The notes under the pieces are model-generated. The model had not been told where the DNA came from. It saw only the letters and a list, made by a program, of their open reading frames with translations, and ran no database searches. 64,000 nt of DNA from Eublepharis macularius (taxonomy: Eukaryota > Chordata > Lepidosauria > Squamata > Eublepharidae): the NCBI RefSeq assembly GCF_028583425.1, contig NC_072801.1:66169766-66233765 (forward strand). The letters are read 5' to 3'. A program made the position numbers and the translations under genes. Below, piece after piece: positions 12,324-23,700 of this stretch. The stretch's first letter is position 1. Each line of letters opens with the position of its first letter.

Positions 12324-12580
12324 ATGTTGGTCACTCGCAATACAGGAAGTCAGAAAGAACTGGAGCAGAAAACTGTAGACAGTCCCATGACTTTTTTGGT
12401 GGTTTTCTTCCTCTTGCTTCATCATCAAATTTCTGCTGAAAGAATGATAACTGTGTGCAGTCAACATAAATGTGAGTTACATATAACCAATTATATTATT
12501 GGTATATTAGGATCGTATTCAGTTGAAGTTGTAGAAATATTCAACTTCACAGTGAAGAAAAAATATGCTGAACATTATTG
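12324..12580 (+). pseudogene. V2R-B exon 1 (signal peptide exon)
   Basis: The exon is open from ATG 12324 (MLVT) with donor attattg|gtaaga in phase 2. It has a hydrophobic signal-like segment (MTFLVVFFLLLHHQISA), a cysteine pair, and GILGSYSVEVVEIFNFT, which aligns with V2R-D exon 1. It is intact itself but belongs to a dead gene. Confidence 0.75.
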
Positions 12581-12784
12581 GTAAGAGCTCCTTCATTGAT
12601 TAGTCTGTCTGCAATATTTCATAAAATAGCTCATAAAATAGTAGAAAACCCTAGACTATACCATTTCTGAGATACTGGCAAAAAAGGAAAGCTTCTTCAA
12701 AGATGTATTTCCATGCATTTCCAAAAAAGTGGGGATGGGTAGACTTTGCCTGAGTTCAGACAAGTTTGAACACGTATGAGACTT

Positions 12785-12903
12785 AGGGTCAAGCTACACA
12801 TGATGAATGACACTTGAACGGCAAGTGGATTGATTGGAGGGCAAGTGAACAGGGAGAAATACACTTGCCATTCAAGTGTCATTCGTCATGTGTAGCTTGG
12901 CCC
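12785..12903. mobile_element. Palindromic MITE, copy 1
   Basis: This 119-bp element has long terminal inverted repeats (agggtcaagctacacatgat at the left; the reverse at the right ends tgtagcttggccct). It is flanked by TTA on both sides. The same family is found at 24904-25024, 37730-37849 and 40756-40875. It lies in V2R-B where intron 1/exon 2 should be. Confidence 0.85.
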
Positions 12904-13335
12904 TTATTCACCATTAGTTTTATTGTGTGACTTTCTTGGGACAGGCCTGCATATCTGTACCATTCTGAGGGAAATATTGGTGAGCCCTGTAAATAAACCA
13001 TCACAGCTCTAACATGACAACTAAAATTTTGATACCATCTTGGGCACAAGGCTTTTCCATATGGCCAATTCAAATAGTTAGACATCATGGAAGAATGTAG
13101 GGGGGAATCATTCATGTCCTCATGCTACCTTTTTCCATACTGGACTTTGGGTCAGTCCCAGATTTCATAGTAGGGACTACAAACTTCAACTGTTTCGGCA
13201 GACATAAGACTTGGATTATGATTTTTGTGGGAGGGTGAAAGTCATTCCATCTATATTGCTTTCCATCCATATTGCTTTACAAAACTGTGATACATTTCCC
13301 AATAATAACATTTACATTTCCTCCCTTTATATTAG

Positions 13336-14181
13336 CTCAGTTATGGCTACATTGATCTAGTGCTGAGTGATAAAGTTCAGTTCCCTTCTTTATACCAGAT
13401 GTTTCCAAATGAAAATCTTCAATATGTCGGGATAGTTCAGCTGCTTAAGCATTTCCGATGGATGTGAGTTGGTGTCCTTACATCCGATGATGAGCATGGA
13501 GAATATTTTTTACAGATCCTGAGACCCAGGCTCCTCCAAAACAACATTTGTATTGCTTTTGCAAAAATGATGCCAATTTTATTTAAAACGAGTCGTGATA
13601 ATATCAAAACAGTCTTGACAGGCATATCTTCTTCTCTCTGATTGAAGAAAGTCAATGTAATCATTGTCCACGAGGATAGTCTGTCTATGGATGGGTTACA
13701 ATTAATTCTATGTTCCTATGAAGTTAATGACCTGCATCCAATGCAGAGGATGTGGATAATAACTGCTAAATGGGAATTCACAACTATGATTGCATGGGAT
13801 GGATTCCCAACACGATCCCTTAACGGTACCTTGTCCTTCTCCCCACACACAAAAGTTGTACCGGGATTTGAGGACTTCCTGGACAGCATCAGTCCAGTCA
13901 AGTTTCCTTTGATCTACGATTGCTGGACAGTGACATTTAACAGTTCTTTTCCGGAGTTGAAGCAATTATTGCCAGATCTTCCTCTCTGTGCTGGAAATGA
14001 GACACTAAGGAACCTCCCTGGACACTGGTTTGAAATGAGAATGTCTGGCCATAGCTACAGGATCTATAATGCTGCTTATACCTTTGCACATGTTCTCCAT
14101 GCCCTGTATATGTCAATTGTCAAGCAGAGAGCAAAGGGGCGTGGAACCAGCAGGAAACTTCAGAGCGTTCAGCCGTAGCAG
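13336..14181 (+). pseudogene. V2R-B exon 3 with three nonsense codons
   Basis: This is the ligand-domain exon, 846 nt in unbroken frame, with acceptor attag and donor cag|gtgagt. Stops at 13465-13467 (TGA), 13639-13641 (TGA) and 14176-14178 (TAG) each replace a Trp codon that is TGG in V2R-C, V2R-D or both. The rest reads as a normal V2R, for example [20 protein letters not shown]. Confidence 0.9.
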
Positions 14182-14931
14182 GTGAGTCTCAAAACAAAAA
14201 AGGGGAGGAAAAACACAAGGGAGACATAATCAGGCAGGCCTTGACTGCCCAATGGCTCTTTGAAACTTGTGTCCCTTTAAGCTCTCAGTCTCTCATATTG
14301 CTGCCCAAATCTATCCAATCTCCTGCCCAGTCCCAAAGCCTAATGACACCTTATGTTTTAAGAAAGGATATTTCTGGCTGTGGTAAAGAGGTGTCTTCTG
14401 AAGTTTTTCATTTCTGTGGGGCCCAATTTGGATCAGGAACGTAATGTCTGGCTTCAGCCTACAACGCATGGTATTTCTCCAACTTGCAAAAGCTTGGGAA
14501 CGTGGCATATGCAAACACAATGTAAATCTCTTCAGTATGTACATATGGCTCCCAATTAAGAAGCAATGTATTCCTTTGGCTCTTTCGGGGAATTGATGTG
14601 GGCAAAGAGGTCTAAGGACCATCTATCTGAGTACTCTGCTCATGATCTGAATGGGGCCCCAATTCCCTGAGAAGTGCACTGCTTCAAACCTACTTCTTCA
14701 AATGATCTGGGATGTTTCCAGGGAAAACATAATATGCAGTTAGGCCCAAAGGAAAACAACAGAAGGCAAGGATGGTTTACACTTGCTCTCAAAGCTCAAA
14801 AATAATATTTTTTCTATTGTACCATTTCCAAATTACATGAAGGATTGTTATTTGGAATGGGTCTTGCTTACAACATTGTTCCCTAATGTGTATCCTAGAT
14901 CAGAGATTTCCCAACACATACTGACAGTAGA

Positions 14932-15180
14932 GCCCTGTGGCACAGAGTGATAAGCTGCTGTCCTGCAGTCCAAGCTCTGCTCAAAGTTGACTCAGCCTTC
15001 CATCCTTCCAAGGTTGGTAAAATGAATCCCCAGTTTCCTGGAGGTAAAGTGTAGATGACTGGGGAAGACAATGGTAAACCACGTCATAAAAAGTCTGCCC
15101 AGAAAACGTTGTGATACAAAATCCCGCCATGGCTCAATAATGACTCAATGCTTGCACAGGGGACTACCTTTATCTTACTG
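14932..15180 (+). mobile_element. tRNA-derived SINE (gccctgtggc family)
   Basis: The head gccctgtggcacagagtgat and the body gtttcctggaggtaaagtgt match two other copies at 22930-23155 (reversed) and 25325-25600. The tRNA-like head carries the promoter. It lies in V2R-B intron 3. Confidence 0.75.
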
Positions 15181-15574
15181 ACACTAGCAGAGGCAGTGTG
15201 GATAGAAGGAAGGACTAGATCAGTGGCAGCAGGGAAGACTCTCCCTTAAAGGTTCCCAACTCAGGACATAGCACTTTGTCCAAAAGCTTCTAACTAGCAC
15301 AGTGAACCCCAGGGATGGGTGAAAAGACATTGTTGGTTTGGTGTAGTCTTAACCAGCGAGGGAAGATCTCACACAAGATGCCACATTTGAGGTACACCTG
15401 GAAAGAGACTGCTAAAGAATTCCTCTGGGTAGAAAATACAGGCGAGTGATGAAAAGACTTTACATATCGGAGATCAGAATTTTGTGCATTCTAGCCTCAT
15501 AAGGTGCAGTCAATGTGCTCCCTCTCTCCATGCATGGTTCCTCACTGTCTGACGTCCTTTTCCCTCCTATCTAG

Positions 15575-15745
15575 CTGCACACATTTCTGAGAAAGGTTCG
15601 CTTTAACAATAGTGCTGGGGAGGAAATCATTTTTGATGAACATGGAGAACACAATCACATTCCTCAATAAAACTTTCCAAAGTGTCCGAGTTGGAAAGAT
15701 GGACCCCCCAGGCTCCTGGAGACCAAGAATTCACTATTAATGCAA
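15575..15745 (+). pseudogene. V2R-B exon 4, deleted and truncated
   Basis: The acceptor ctag is intact and the exon begins like V2R-A exon 4. A 26-nt deletion after catggagaa shifts the frame, and the last part around the conserved AIVWNP segment is gone. No donor is recognisable. Confidence 0.8.
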
Positions 15746-17320
15746 ATGGGTTACTTAAGTACTATTCCAAAACCAATATGAATATTAAAACTCTACAGCT
15801 ATCATGCTCATGAACTTATAAACCAATTCTACTTTTGTTTCAGAAAAATATCCGTTTTTCACTTCTAAGCCACCCTTGTTCGTTGATTGTTTTTTCAAAC
15901 TACCATCTGTATCCAACCTTTCTACTTACACAGATCTTCATTTTCATCTCATTCACACATAGATAGATTCACTCTGGCCTTCCCACATAGTTTGCTTGAA
16001 GTAACTAAAACAATTGCTCTCAGATACATATAAATACCCCAGATGGGCATGAACTGAAATACGAACCAAAGTTCAGCACGAACCGGGCTGGTGTGTGGTT
16101 TGTGAACCGGCGGTTTTTCAGAGCCCATTTCTGATGAACCACCATGAACTTTAGGCTGGTTTGTTTAGTTGTTTTTTTGGTTCATCACAGACAGCCTGGT
16201 GCTCATCAATCAGTTTGCTAGGCAACAAGGGATGAACTTTCTGTAGACCTTCTGCTGACCTGGAAATGACCTTCTGCTGACCTGGAAGTGGTGTTTTCAT
16301 GAACCAAACAAACCAGTTTATGAACCGGGGCAGGTTCATGAAAGTTTCTGGTTTGTGAAACGTGCTGAACCATGAACTGCATGGTTTATTTTTCCCCCAG
16401 TTCATGCCCATCTCTAATTAGGACTTCTGAGTAAACCTACATGGATTTCTCCTGCTATACTGATATGGATGTGCCCTATTTCATCTTCTTTGTTCCTAGG
16501 GTTGTTAATATCCCTATTTAGATCCCCATTTCAATGTGATTGTAATGACTTTTTATTAGTTCTGTTAATGCCTCTTATTATTACTATTTGTTTTTATACA
16601 GTTCTTATATATGTCTTTAGTCAAAGCATGCTCAAGTGAAAGGCATGAACAGAATTATTTGCAATAAATGAATAGAGTCTGTTATTATTATTTTTTATCA
16701 TAACTCTAGCAGTGTATATTGTGGGACTTGGTACATTCTGGGGTCCTTTATGGAATTTTACACAGTAAAAAAAGTCAAATGTAAAACTTCATGCAGGGCA
16801 AAATTAGTTCACTATATGAAGAGGTCTCTTTAAATTATCACTTCCATTTGTATATTGTTTTGGATGAACACTGAAAGGGAGCAAGAGAAAAGTCAACACT
16901 GCCTTTTGATATCAAGTTTGCCAGCTGTAGCTTCTCTCTCTCTTTTTTACAAAAAAGTTTGCCAGTGCAAGATATCATCACTGAATTAAATTGTTTTGTC
17001 TAAGTCTGGCCTTCAAAATGCAGTGCACATTAACCTTCTCATTTTAGGGAATCACAGGGCCAGATTAATTCTAAGTATCCTGACATTGGTTAACACAGAG
17101 ATCTAATTTAATCTAACTATTTTGATAATGGCCAGAAAATGGCTGCATCGGGACCACACAAAGATGTGGAGAGAGTTGAGGGCTTTGGGAAAGGTGATTG
17201 TCTGACCCATAATTATCAAAATAACTATGATCAAACTCTATTTTCCATTAATGACAAAACAAGTCAAATTCAGCTCCATGGATTATGAATTCATAAGGAC
17301 TCCTGTCAAACCCATGTTGA
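15746..17320. other. Spacer between V2R-B and V2R-C
   Basis: No gene was recognised and V2R-B exons 5-6 are absent. The spacer contains one hAT-like element (about 16038-16416). The remainder is AT-rich and unassigned. Confidence 0.6.
16038..16416. mobile_element. hAT-like non-autonomous element
   Basis: The ends are inverted copies, agatgggcatgaactg and cagttcatgcccatct, and the 3' end extends to the hAT-like ctcta. The interior has internal motifs repeated with gaacca/tggttc. No transposase is present. The related element at 19138-20948 shares the interior. Flanks ataaaatac-like and attaggac match in only 5 of 8 positions, so the duplication is decayed. Confidence 0.6.
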
Positions 17321-17385
17321 TTGCAGTGATCTAGGACGTTACCTTGGGGAAGGAAGGACTCTGTCCAGTTCTGAATACTGGAATT
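17321..17385 (+). promoter_or_regulatory. Conserved block upstream of V2R-C exon 1
   Basis: The segment gttaccttggggaaggaagg plus following bases resembles the block before V2R-B exon 1 and, reversed, before V2R-D exon 1. It lies about 140-200 bp upstream of the chosen start. It is a candidate proximal promoter or 5' UTR. Confidence 0.35.
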
Positions 17386-17525
17386 AGGTTCAGATGAAAA
17401 GAGTAGGCTGGAACCTGAGTTTTGATAAAGGGTGCTGAGAACTTTGGAAGGGGGCTGTGTTGGACTCTGATGTGTGATGCCATTTAAACAGCGAGGTGGC
17501 TGGTGAGTTAATTGAAGTGGTCAGC

Positions 17526-17755
17526 ATGAACTGGAGCCCAAAACATCAAATATTCAGAGCACTGTTTGCAATGCTATTCATTCACTTGCTTCATCCTCAC
17601 ACTTCCTGCAAATATTTGAGACCTATTTGTCTGGATCTTAAGTTTCAGCTGCCTCAGTACAGACATATAATTGTTGGTGAATTAGTATCCTACTCTCTTG
17701 GAGAAATGCTTTTAGTAAACTTTACTGCTAAACAAAAGTTTCTCCTAGATAAATG
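17526..17755 (+). CDS. V2R-C exon 1 (signal peptide exon)
   Basis: The exon is 230 nt and ends aaatg|gtaagt-like in phase 2. [20 protein letters not shown] leads into the hydrophobic core and a likely cleavage site near [21 protein letters not shown] follows, with one N-glycosylation sequon. The exon differs strongly from the V2R-B and V2R-D exon 1, suggesting a separate subfamily at the N-terminus. Confidence 0.8.
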
Positions 17756-20700
17756 GTAAGTAGCTTTTTATTGATTAACTGTCTGAAATAATTCTTAAAA
17801 TATAAATATTTCTTTATATATCTCTTAAAATAAAATTCTAGTACAGAATTCAGGACTAAACCATTTCAGAGACATTTAGGATGAGGATGGCTTCTTCACC
17901 GATGTATTTTCACATAGGCTCAAAGAAGGTGAGGATGGGTATACATTACCTGGGTGCAGGAAGGCTGGTATGGTATTCATAGCAGAATCATTTCTATTCA
18001 GCCTTTATCTCATGTCTTTGTGGGGATGGACCTGCAGATCTGCAGCATTCTTAGGGAAAAGATAGTTGGCCCTTGCAAAAAAGATGCCCCAGATCTAACA
18101 AGAGTATTAAGACTTCGATACAATCTCAGGCACGCGGCTTTTCAATTGGCCAATTTGCACATTTTAGCATCGTGGAAGAGGAAAGCCATGCATCTGTGAA
18201 TCGGAGCTGAAATTAATTCTCCAGATTTCACATGACTTCAACATGTTCAAAACCAAATTAGCTAACTTCTGTTTTGGAAAATGTTTTGGGGCTTTTATTT
18301 GAATTCTTTAAACCCACCAACATTTTGAATTGCTATCATGCCCCAATTTCCCTCTTTTTCAAAGTAAATCATCATTTTTAGTATCTGGCAAAGTATCTTC
18401 TTTGTCTGCAAAATTTTCACTGGAAGGTTTGGGGGGGTGTTATTTGTGGTAGAAAAAACTTGCCCGTGGAAAGGAAGCAGCCATTCTTGGAGAAGGTCAG
18501 ACATGCCGTAGAGATCAGGTACGCTAGAGCCACATGGAAACTTTGTGGAGTCTCTGAAGGTATTCATACAAATAACAAACCCAAAACTGCTAAGACATTT
18601 CTGCGTCTCTCTCTAACGGCATCAGGGTAAGTTCAGGATAAGGAAAGGAGGATGTACTTAATCGTATTTGCTTTTCCTATTGTTACTTCTTTTAATATAG
18701 ATCCACTGTATGTGTTTATGTGTGCAGGATGGCTGATGTAAGGACTGGATTCTGATACTTTCAGAGGTCTGGCTCAGGCCCACATCCTGCAATTGCATTA
18801 GAGGCATGAGGTTCAGCAGAGAACAAAACTGAATGCATGAGAGACTGCCCAAGAGGCGAGGCTCCTTGTTAAAGTCTAAAAGATTCAGATCAAGATCAGC
18901 AAAATAAATCCCTCCTTCTCCAGGGTAAAAAGAAGGGCCTGTTGGTTTGTTTTACCACATTTACACCCCCAGAGTCAGTGTTTTCATGTCCACGGCTGAC
19001 AAAGCCAGATCTTTTGTGGCTAAAATCACACAGCAACTGTCTTCTTTCTACTGCTGGGAGAGGTGACAGCTCTTGAGTAATTTATAAAAGCATACCATCT
19101 AAATTTCTGATCCTCTTTTAAAAGTAAGGGTTTGAACTGGAAGTGGGCACAAACTGAAATACGAACCAAAATTCGTCATGAACCAGGCTGGTTGGTGGTT
19201 TGTGAACTGGCGCTTCATCAGAGCCCATTTCTTTTTCTTTTTTCTTGTTTTTAAATTTTATTGAAACTTTATAATGCTCAAAATTACAATAAGATAACAA
19301 TATATAACCATAAACAATACATAATGAAATATAACAATAACACAATTTGTAGCTTTCTAAAGTACAAGTACAAGTCAAGTACAAGAATTCATGTCTTGTT
19401 ATTTAAGTACAATTTCAAGGAAGGTATGTTTACAATAGTTAGCATGATGGTTCAATAAATAAATATACAGCAATAACATGATAATTTATACATTTATATA
19501 CATATTAAACAGTTTTAGTCCAGGTAAAGAACTGTTATTTTCTATAAAATCAAAGAATTGGAACCATTTCTCTATAAAATTCATGGTTTTCAGGAAGTGT
19601 TCTACTTGATAGATTTTATCGTATAATTTTTCAGAAATCAAATGATCCCAAATTTCGTTATACCAATTATCGATTGAGGGAGTGGATTTTGATTTCCAAA
19701 GTGTAGCTATTGCACTTTTTGCAGCTACAAATAATGTGGCAATGAGATCCTTTCTTATCTGGGGAATAGAGACCTGATATTTGTCCATTGATCCAGAAGA
19801 AAAATCTCTAGCGACAGCGGAATCTCATATCCTGTTATGCGTTTGATTTCTTTTAGGACTTCCTTCCAAAATTTTTCAATAAAGGGACAACCCCACCAGC
19901 AGTGTGCAAAATTTCCTTCCTCTCCACAATTTTTCCAACAGTTGGGAGGGGATGAGGATGAGAACTGGGATAGTTTCTTTGATGTTATGTACCATCTGTT
20001 AATTATTTTATGTGTTTGTAATTTGGTAACAATAGATTTTGAATTGTAAATATTGGATGACCATATACTTTCCATCTTTCAGTGGGTTTTTCAATTTGGC
20101 AATCTTGAAACCAATGATCTTGATATTTCCAAGTTCTATTGTTTTGAGTGGATAGAATTAAATTATACATTTTTGATATCAAGCCTTTACTGTGGTTCAA
20201 AGATGGGTCTAATAGAATCTCAAATTCAGATTTTGGCGAATCCAATATTTTCCTTAGATTAATATGGTCAGCAAGATTTTGTAATTGAAAATATCTATAC
20301 CAGTGAATTTTATGATTCGTTATTTTTTCTATTTCTATTTTTTCTAGTAAACCTTTATGAGATAAGATATCTATTATTCTAGATAAATCTTCCCCATTCC
20401 AGAATTCATTAAAAGATTTGTCTTGTCCTAGAGGGGACCAGTGTTGATACATAAAGGTAGAGTATCTGGATATTTTTGGTACTAGGTTTTTCCTGTTCTG
20501 GTCCCATATTTTCAGTAGAGAGGTTAAATAAATGACATGATGAGTTGTTTTAGGGCAACTTTGTAATTTGGACTCTTCCAAATTACATTGCTAATTGTGT
20601 ATTGTTTTAAGAGTGGTTGTAATGTTGTAGCCCAGATTGTTGGTTCTGAATGGTGTAAGAGTTGTATCAGATTAACCGGTCTAGCAGCCAATTTCTGATG

Positions 20701-23700
20701 AACTGTCACAAACGTTAGGCTGGTTTGTTTGGTATGGTATGTTTTTCAGTTTGTCACCACAGACAGCCTGGTGCCAATCAATCAGTTTCCTAAGCAACAG
20801 GGGGATGGGTTTTCTGCAGCTCTGGAAGTCATGTTCTGCTGCCCTGGAAGTGACATTTTCATGAACCAAATGAGCCAGTTCAAGTTCGTGAAATGCAATG
20901 AACTACAAATACACCATTTGGGATTTTCCCAGTTTGTGCCCACCTTTAGTTTAAACTCCTGTTTCTATTGCAATATCTACAGGTAGAACTGGTTTATAAC
21001 AATATAATTCATTTCCCCACTGCAACATATGCAAATTTCATTGCAGGTTAATCCCTAAAAACTACCAGCACTTTTGGACCTTTAGTTTTGCTGTGGCTGA
21101 GATCAACCGGAATACCCATCTCTTGCCCAACAGCTCACTCAAATACATTTTGGGAAACAATTATTTCAATGCTATATCAACCAGTCACAACACTTTGGAG
21201 CTCTTGGTAAAGCACCAGGGGAATCCCACCAATTACAACTGCCACAGCAAGAAGAATCTCATGGCTGTCATAGGTGCTCTATCCTCTCAAAACTCAATTC
21301 AGATGGCCAACATGTTAACAAACTACAAGATCCCACAGGTATGCATGCTCTGAGGAATGTGTAGCAGTCAGTTCTTAGCAGAAAAGCTCAGCCCATCCTC
21401 TCAAACTGTACTGTTGCCCATATTACAAGTAGTAAGGCTCAATAAGCAGCGTACCTTAAAATTTTCTCTTGCAATGTGGTAAGTATGGACTAACTGTATG
21501 CTTAAAGGATTCCATTTTGTTTATGGATAGATCATTTTTCCTGGAATGCCTGGCTCAAAAATCTCCCTGATACAGAGAAGAAGAAACCGTTCATATAGAA
21601 AACAGTTCATATAGAGCCCCTGGGGATGGGCGGTATATAAATTGAATAAATAAAAATAAAAATAAAAACATGAGAATTCAGGCTTCAGTTGTTCATGCTG
21701 AAATAATAAGATTTTATTATTTATTATTTATTAATGGGCTTTAAAAGACCTTTTTATGCCTCCATTTCAACCAGTTAGGGCCTTCAAGGTAACAGTTTGA
21801 AAGATAACACAAATTGACTTTAAAAAGAGTACATATGTATAACACCATCAATTACACATTTTTGTTGTGGTATTTGTTGGAGGATTAATTTCATTGTATG
21901 GAAGAGACAACTCTTAGTTTTAAAAATTGAGTTATGCATATCTTCATGTTACAAATACGTTTTTTGCCTTGTATTAGCTAAGTTATGGCTCCTTTGACCC
22001 AGTGCTGAGTGATAAGATTAAGTTCCCTTTTTTCTATCGGATGGTTCCAAGTGAAAACTCTCAGTATGTGGGGATCGTTCAGCTGCTCAAGCATTTTGGA
22101 TGGACGTGGGTCGGCCTCCTCACCTCCGATGATGAGAGTGGAGAATCTTTTCTGCAGACCCTGAGACCCAGGCTCCTCCAGAACAGCATTTGTCTCGCTT
22201 TCACACAACTGATGCCAATTTCATGGAATGGCAATCCAAATAAAATCAGAAGAGGCATCTTTTCTTCTCTCTGGCTGAATGAAGTGACTGTCATCCTTGT
22301 CCATGGGGATATTCTTTCTATGGATGAGTTACGAATAATTCTAATTCAATATGAATTTGATGAGCTGCTTTCAATGCAGAGGGTGTGGATCATAACTGCC
22401 AAGTGGGATTTCACAGCTGTGATTGCATGGGAAGGATTCCCAGCACGATCCCTCAATGGTACTTTGTCGTTTGCCTTGCATACAAAACTGGTGCCAGGAT
22501 TTGAGGAGTTCCTTGACCATGTGCGTCCAGATAATCACCCCGTGCTCCTCAATTTCTGGGTAAGATCATTTAAGTGTTCTTTCCCACAGTTCAAGCAGCT
22601 TTCCCCAAATTTTCCACTCTGCACTGGGAAAGAGAAGCTGTGGAGCCTCCCTGGAACTGTGTTTGAAATGAGAATGTCTGGCCATAGCTACAGCATCTAT
22701 AATGCAGCTTATGCTGTAGCACATGCTCTCCATGCCCTGCATTCGTTGATTGCCAAAAGGAAAGCAATGGGACATGGAGACAGATGGAAATTTGGGAATG
22801 TTCAGCCATGGCATGTGAGTCTGAGTTTCTTTTTAGTCACATTTCATTATACCATGGGCTTCTAAAGACATTTTCCTAAGTTCTCGTAGGAAAATGGGCA
22901 TTGCATGATGGGCATTGCATCATGACATTTTCTTGGCAGACTTTTTACGGGGTGGTTTGCCATTGCCTTCCCCAGTCACCTACACTTTACCCCCCAGGGA
23001 AACTGGGTACTCATTTTACCGACCTTGGAAGGATGGAAGGCTGAGTCAACATTGAGCCAGCTATCTGAATCCAGCTTCTGCTGGGATTGAACTCAGGTTG
23101 TGAGCAGAGCTTGGACTGCAGTACTGCCGCTTACCACTATGCGCCACGGGGCTCTATACATTGTGGAAAACAAAATTTATAGAGAGGATAATGGTAGAAA
23201 CTTTCCCACTGAAGCAGCTGAGAAGACAGCAAAAGAAAAGAAAGCCAGCTTTAGTGGGCATTGAATATCACTCTGTGTTCCATTCTGATTCCACAGCTTT
23301 ACTGCATAATGCCTGCCGTTCCATATCCCACTCAAGAAGTACTGTGAATTTCAATCAAATTACTTTGTTCAGGCTAGGAATGAGATGTAAATTTCTTTTT
23401 TTTAAATTCAGACTGTGTTGAATCTGAACATCTAAAGTGTTTCAATAATAATAATTCTTATTCAGTTACCTGCATTTGATGGGAGAGAAGATTTGGGATA
23501 CACAAGCAGATATTGCACATAAAAAGTAAACAAGCCGTTTCATTCTATAACAGGGACAATGTAAATTGGAAGAGCTGAGAAGGAGAGTCCTGGGGAAGAA
23601 TTCTAAAACATATTTAGGTGAAATTGTGGGTGAACTTTATTTCTTCCCTTCTATGCTGCACACATGGAGATATACACACATGAAAAAGAGTAATCTGAAC

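Larger units (their letters stand above)
12324..15745 (+). pseudogene. V2R-B, vomeronasal type-2 receptor pseudogene
   Basis: This decayed V2R lies between V2R-A and V2R-C. Exon 1 (12324-12580) is open. Exon 2 is absent: only intron-like DNA and a MITE separate exon 1 from exon 3. Exon 3 (13336-14181) keeps its length and frame but has three in-frame stops at 13465, 13639 and 14176. Exon 4 (from 15575) has a 26-nt deletion causing a frameshift and loses its 3' end. Exons 5 and 6 are missing before V2R-C begins. It cannot encode a receptor. Confidence 0.9.
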
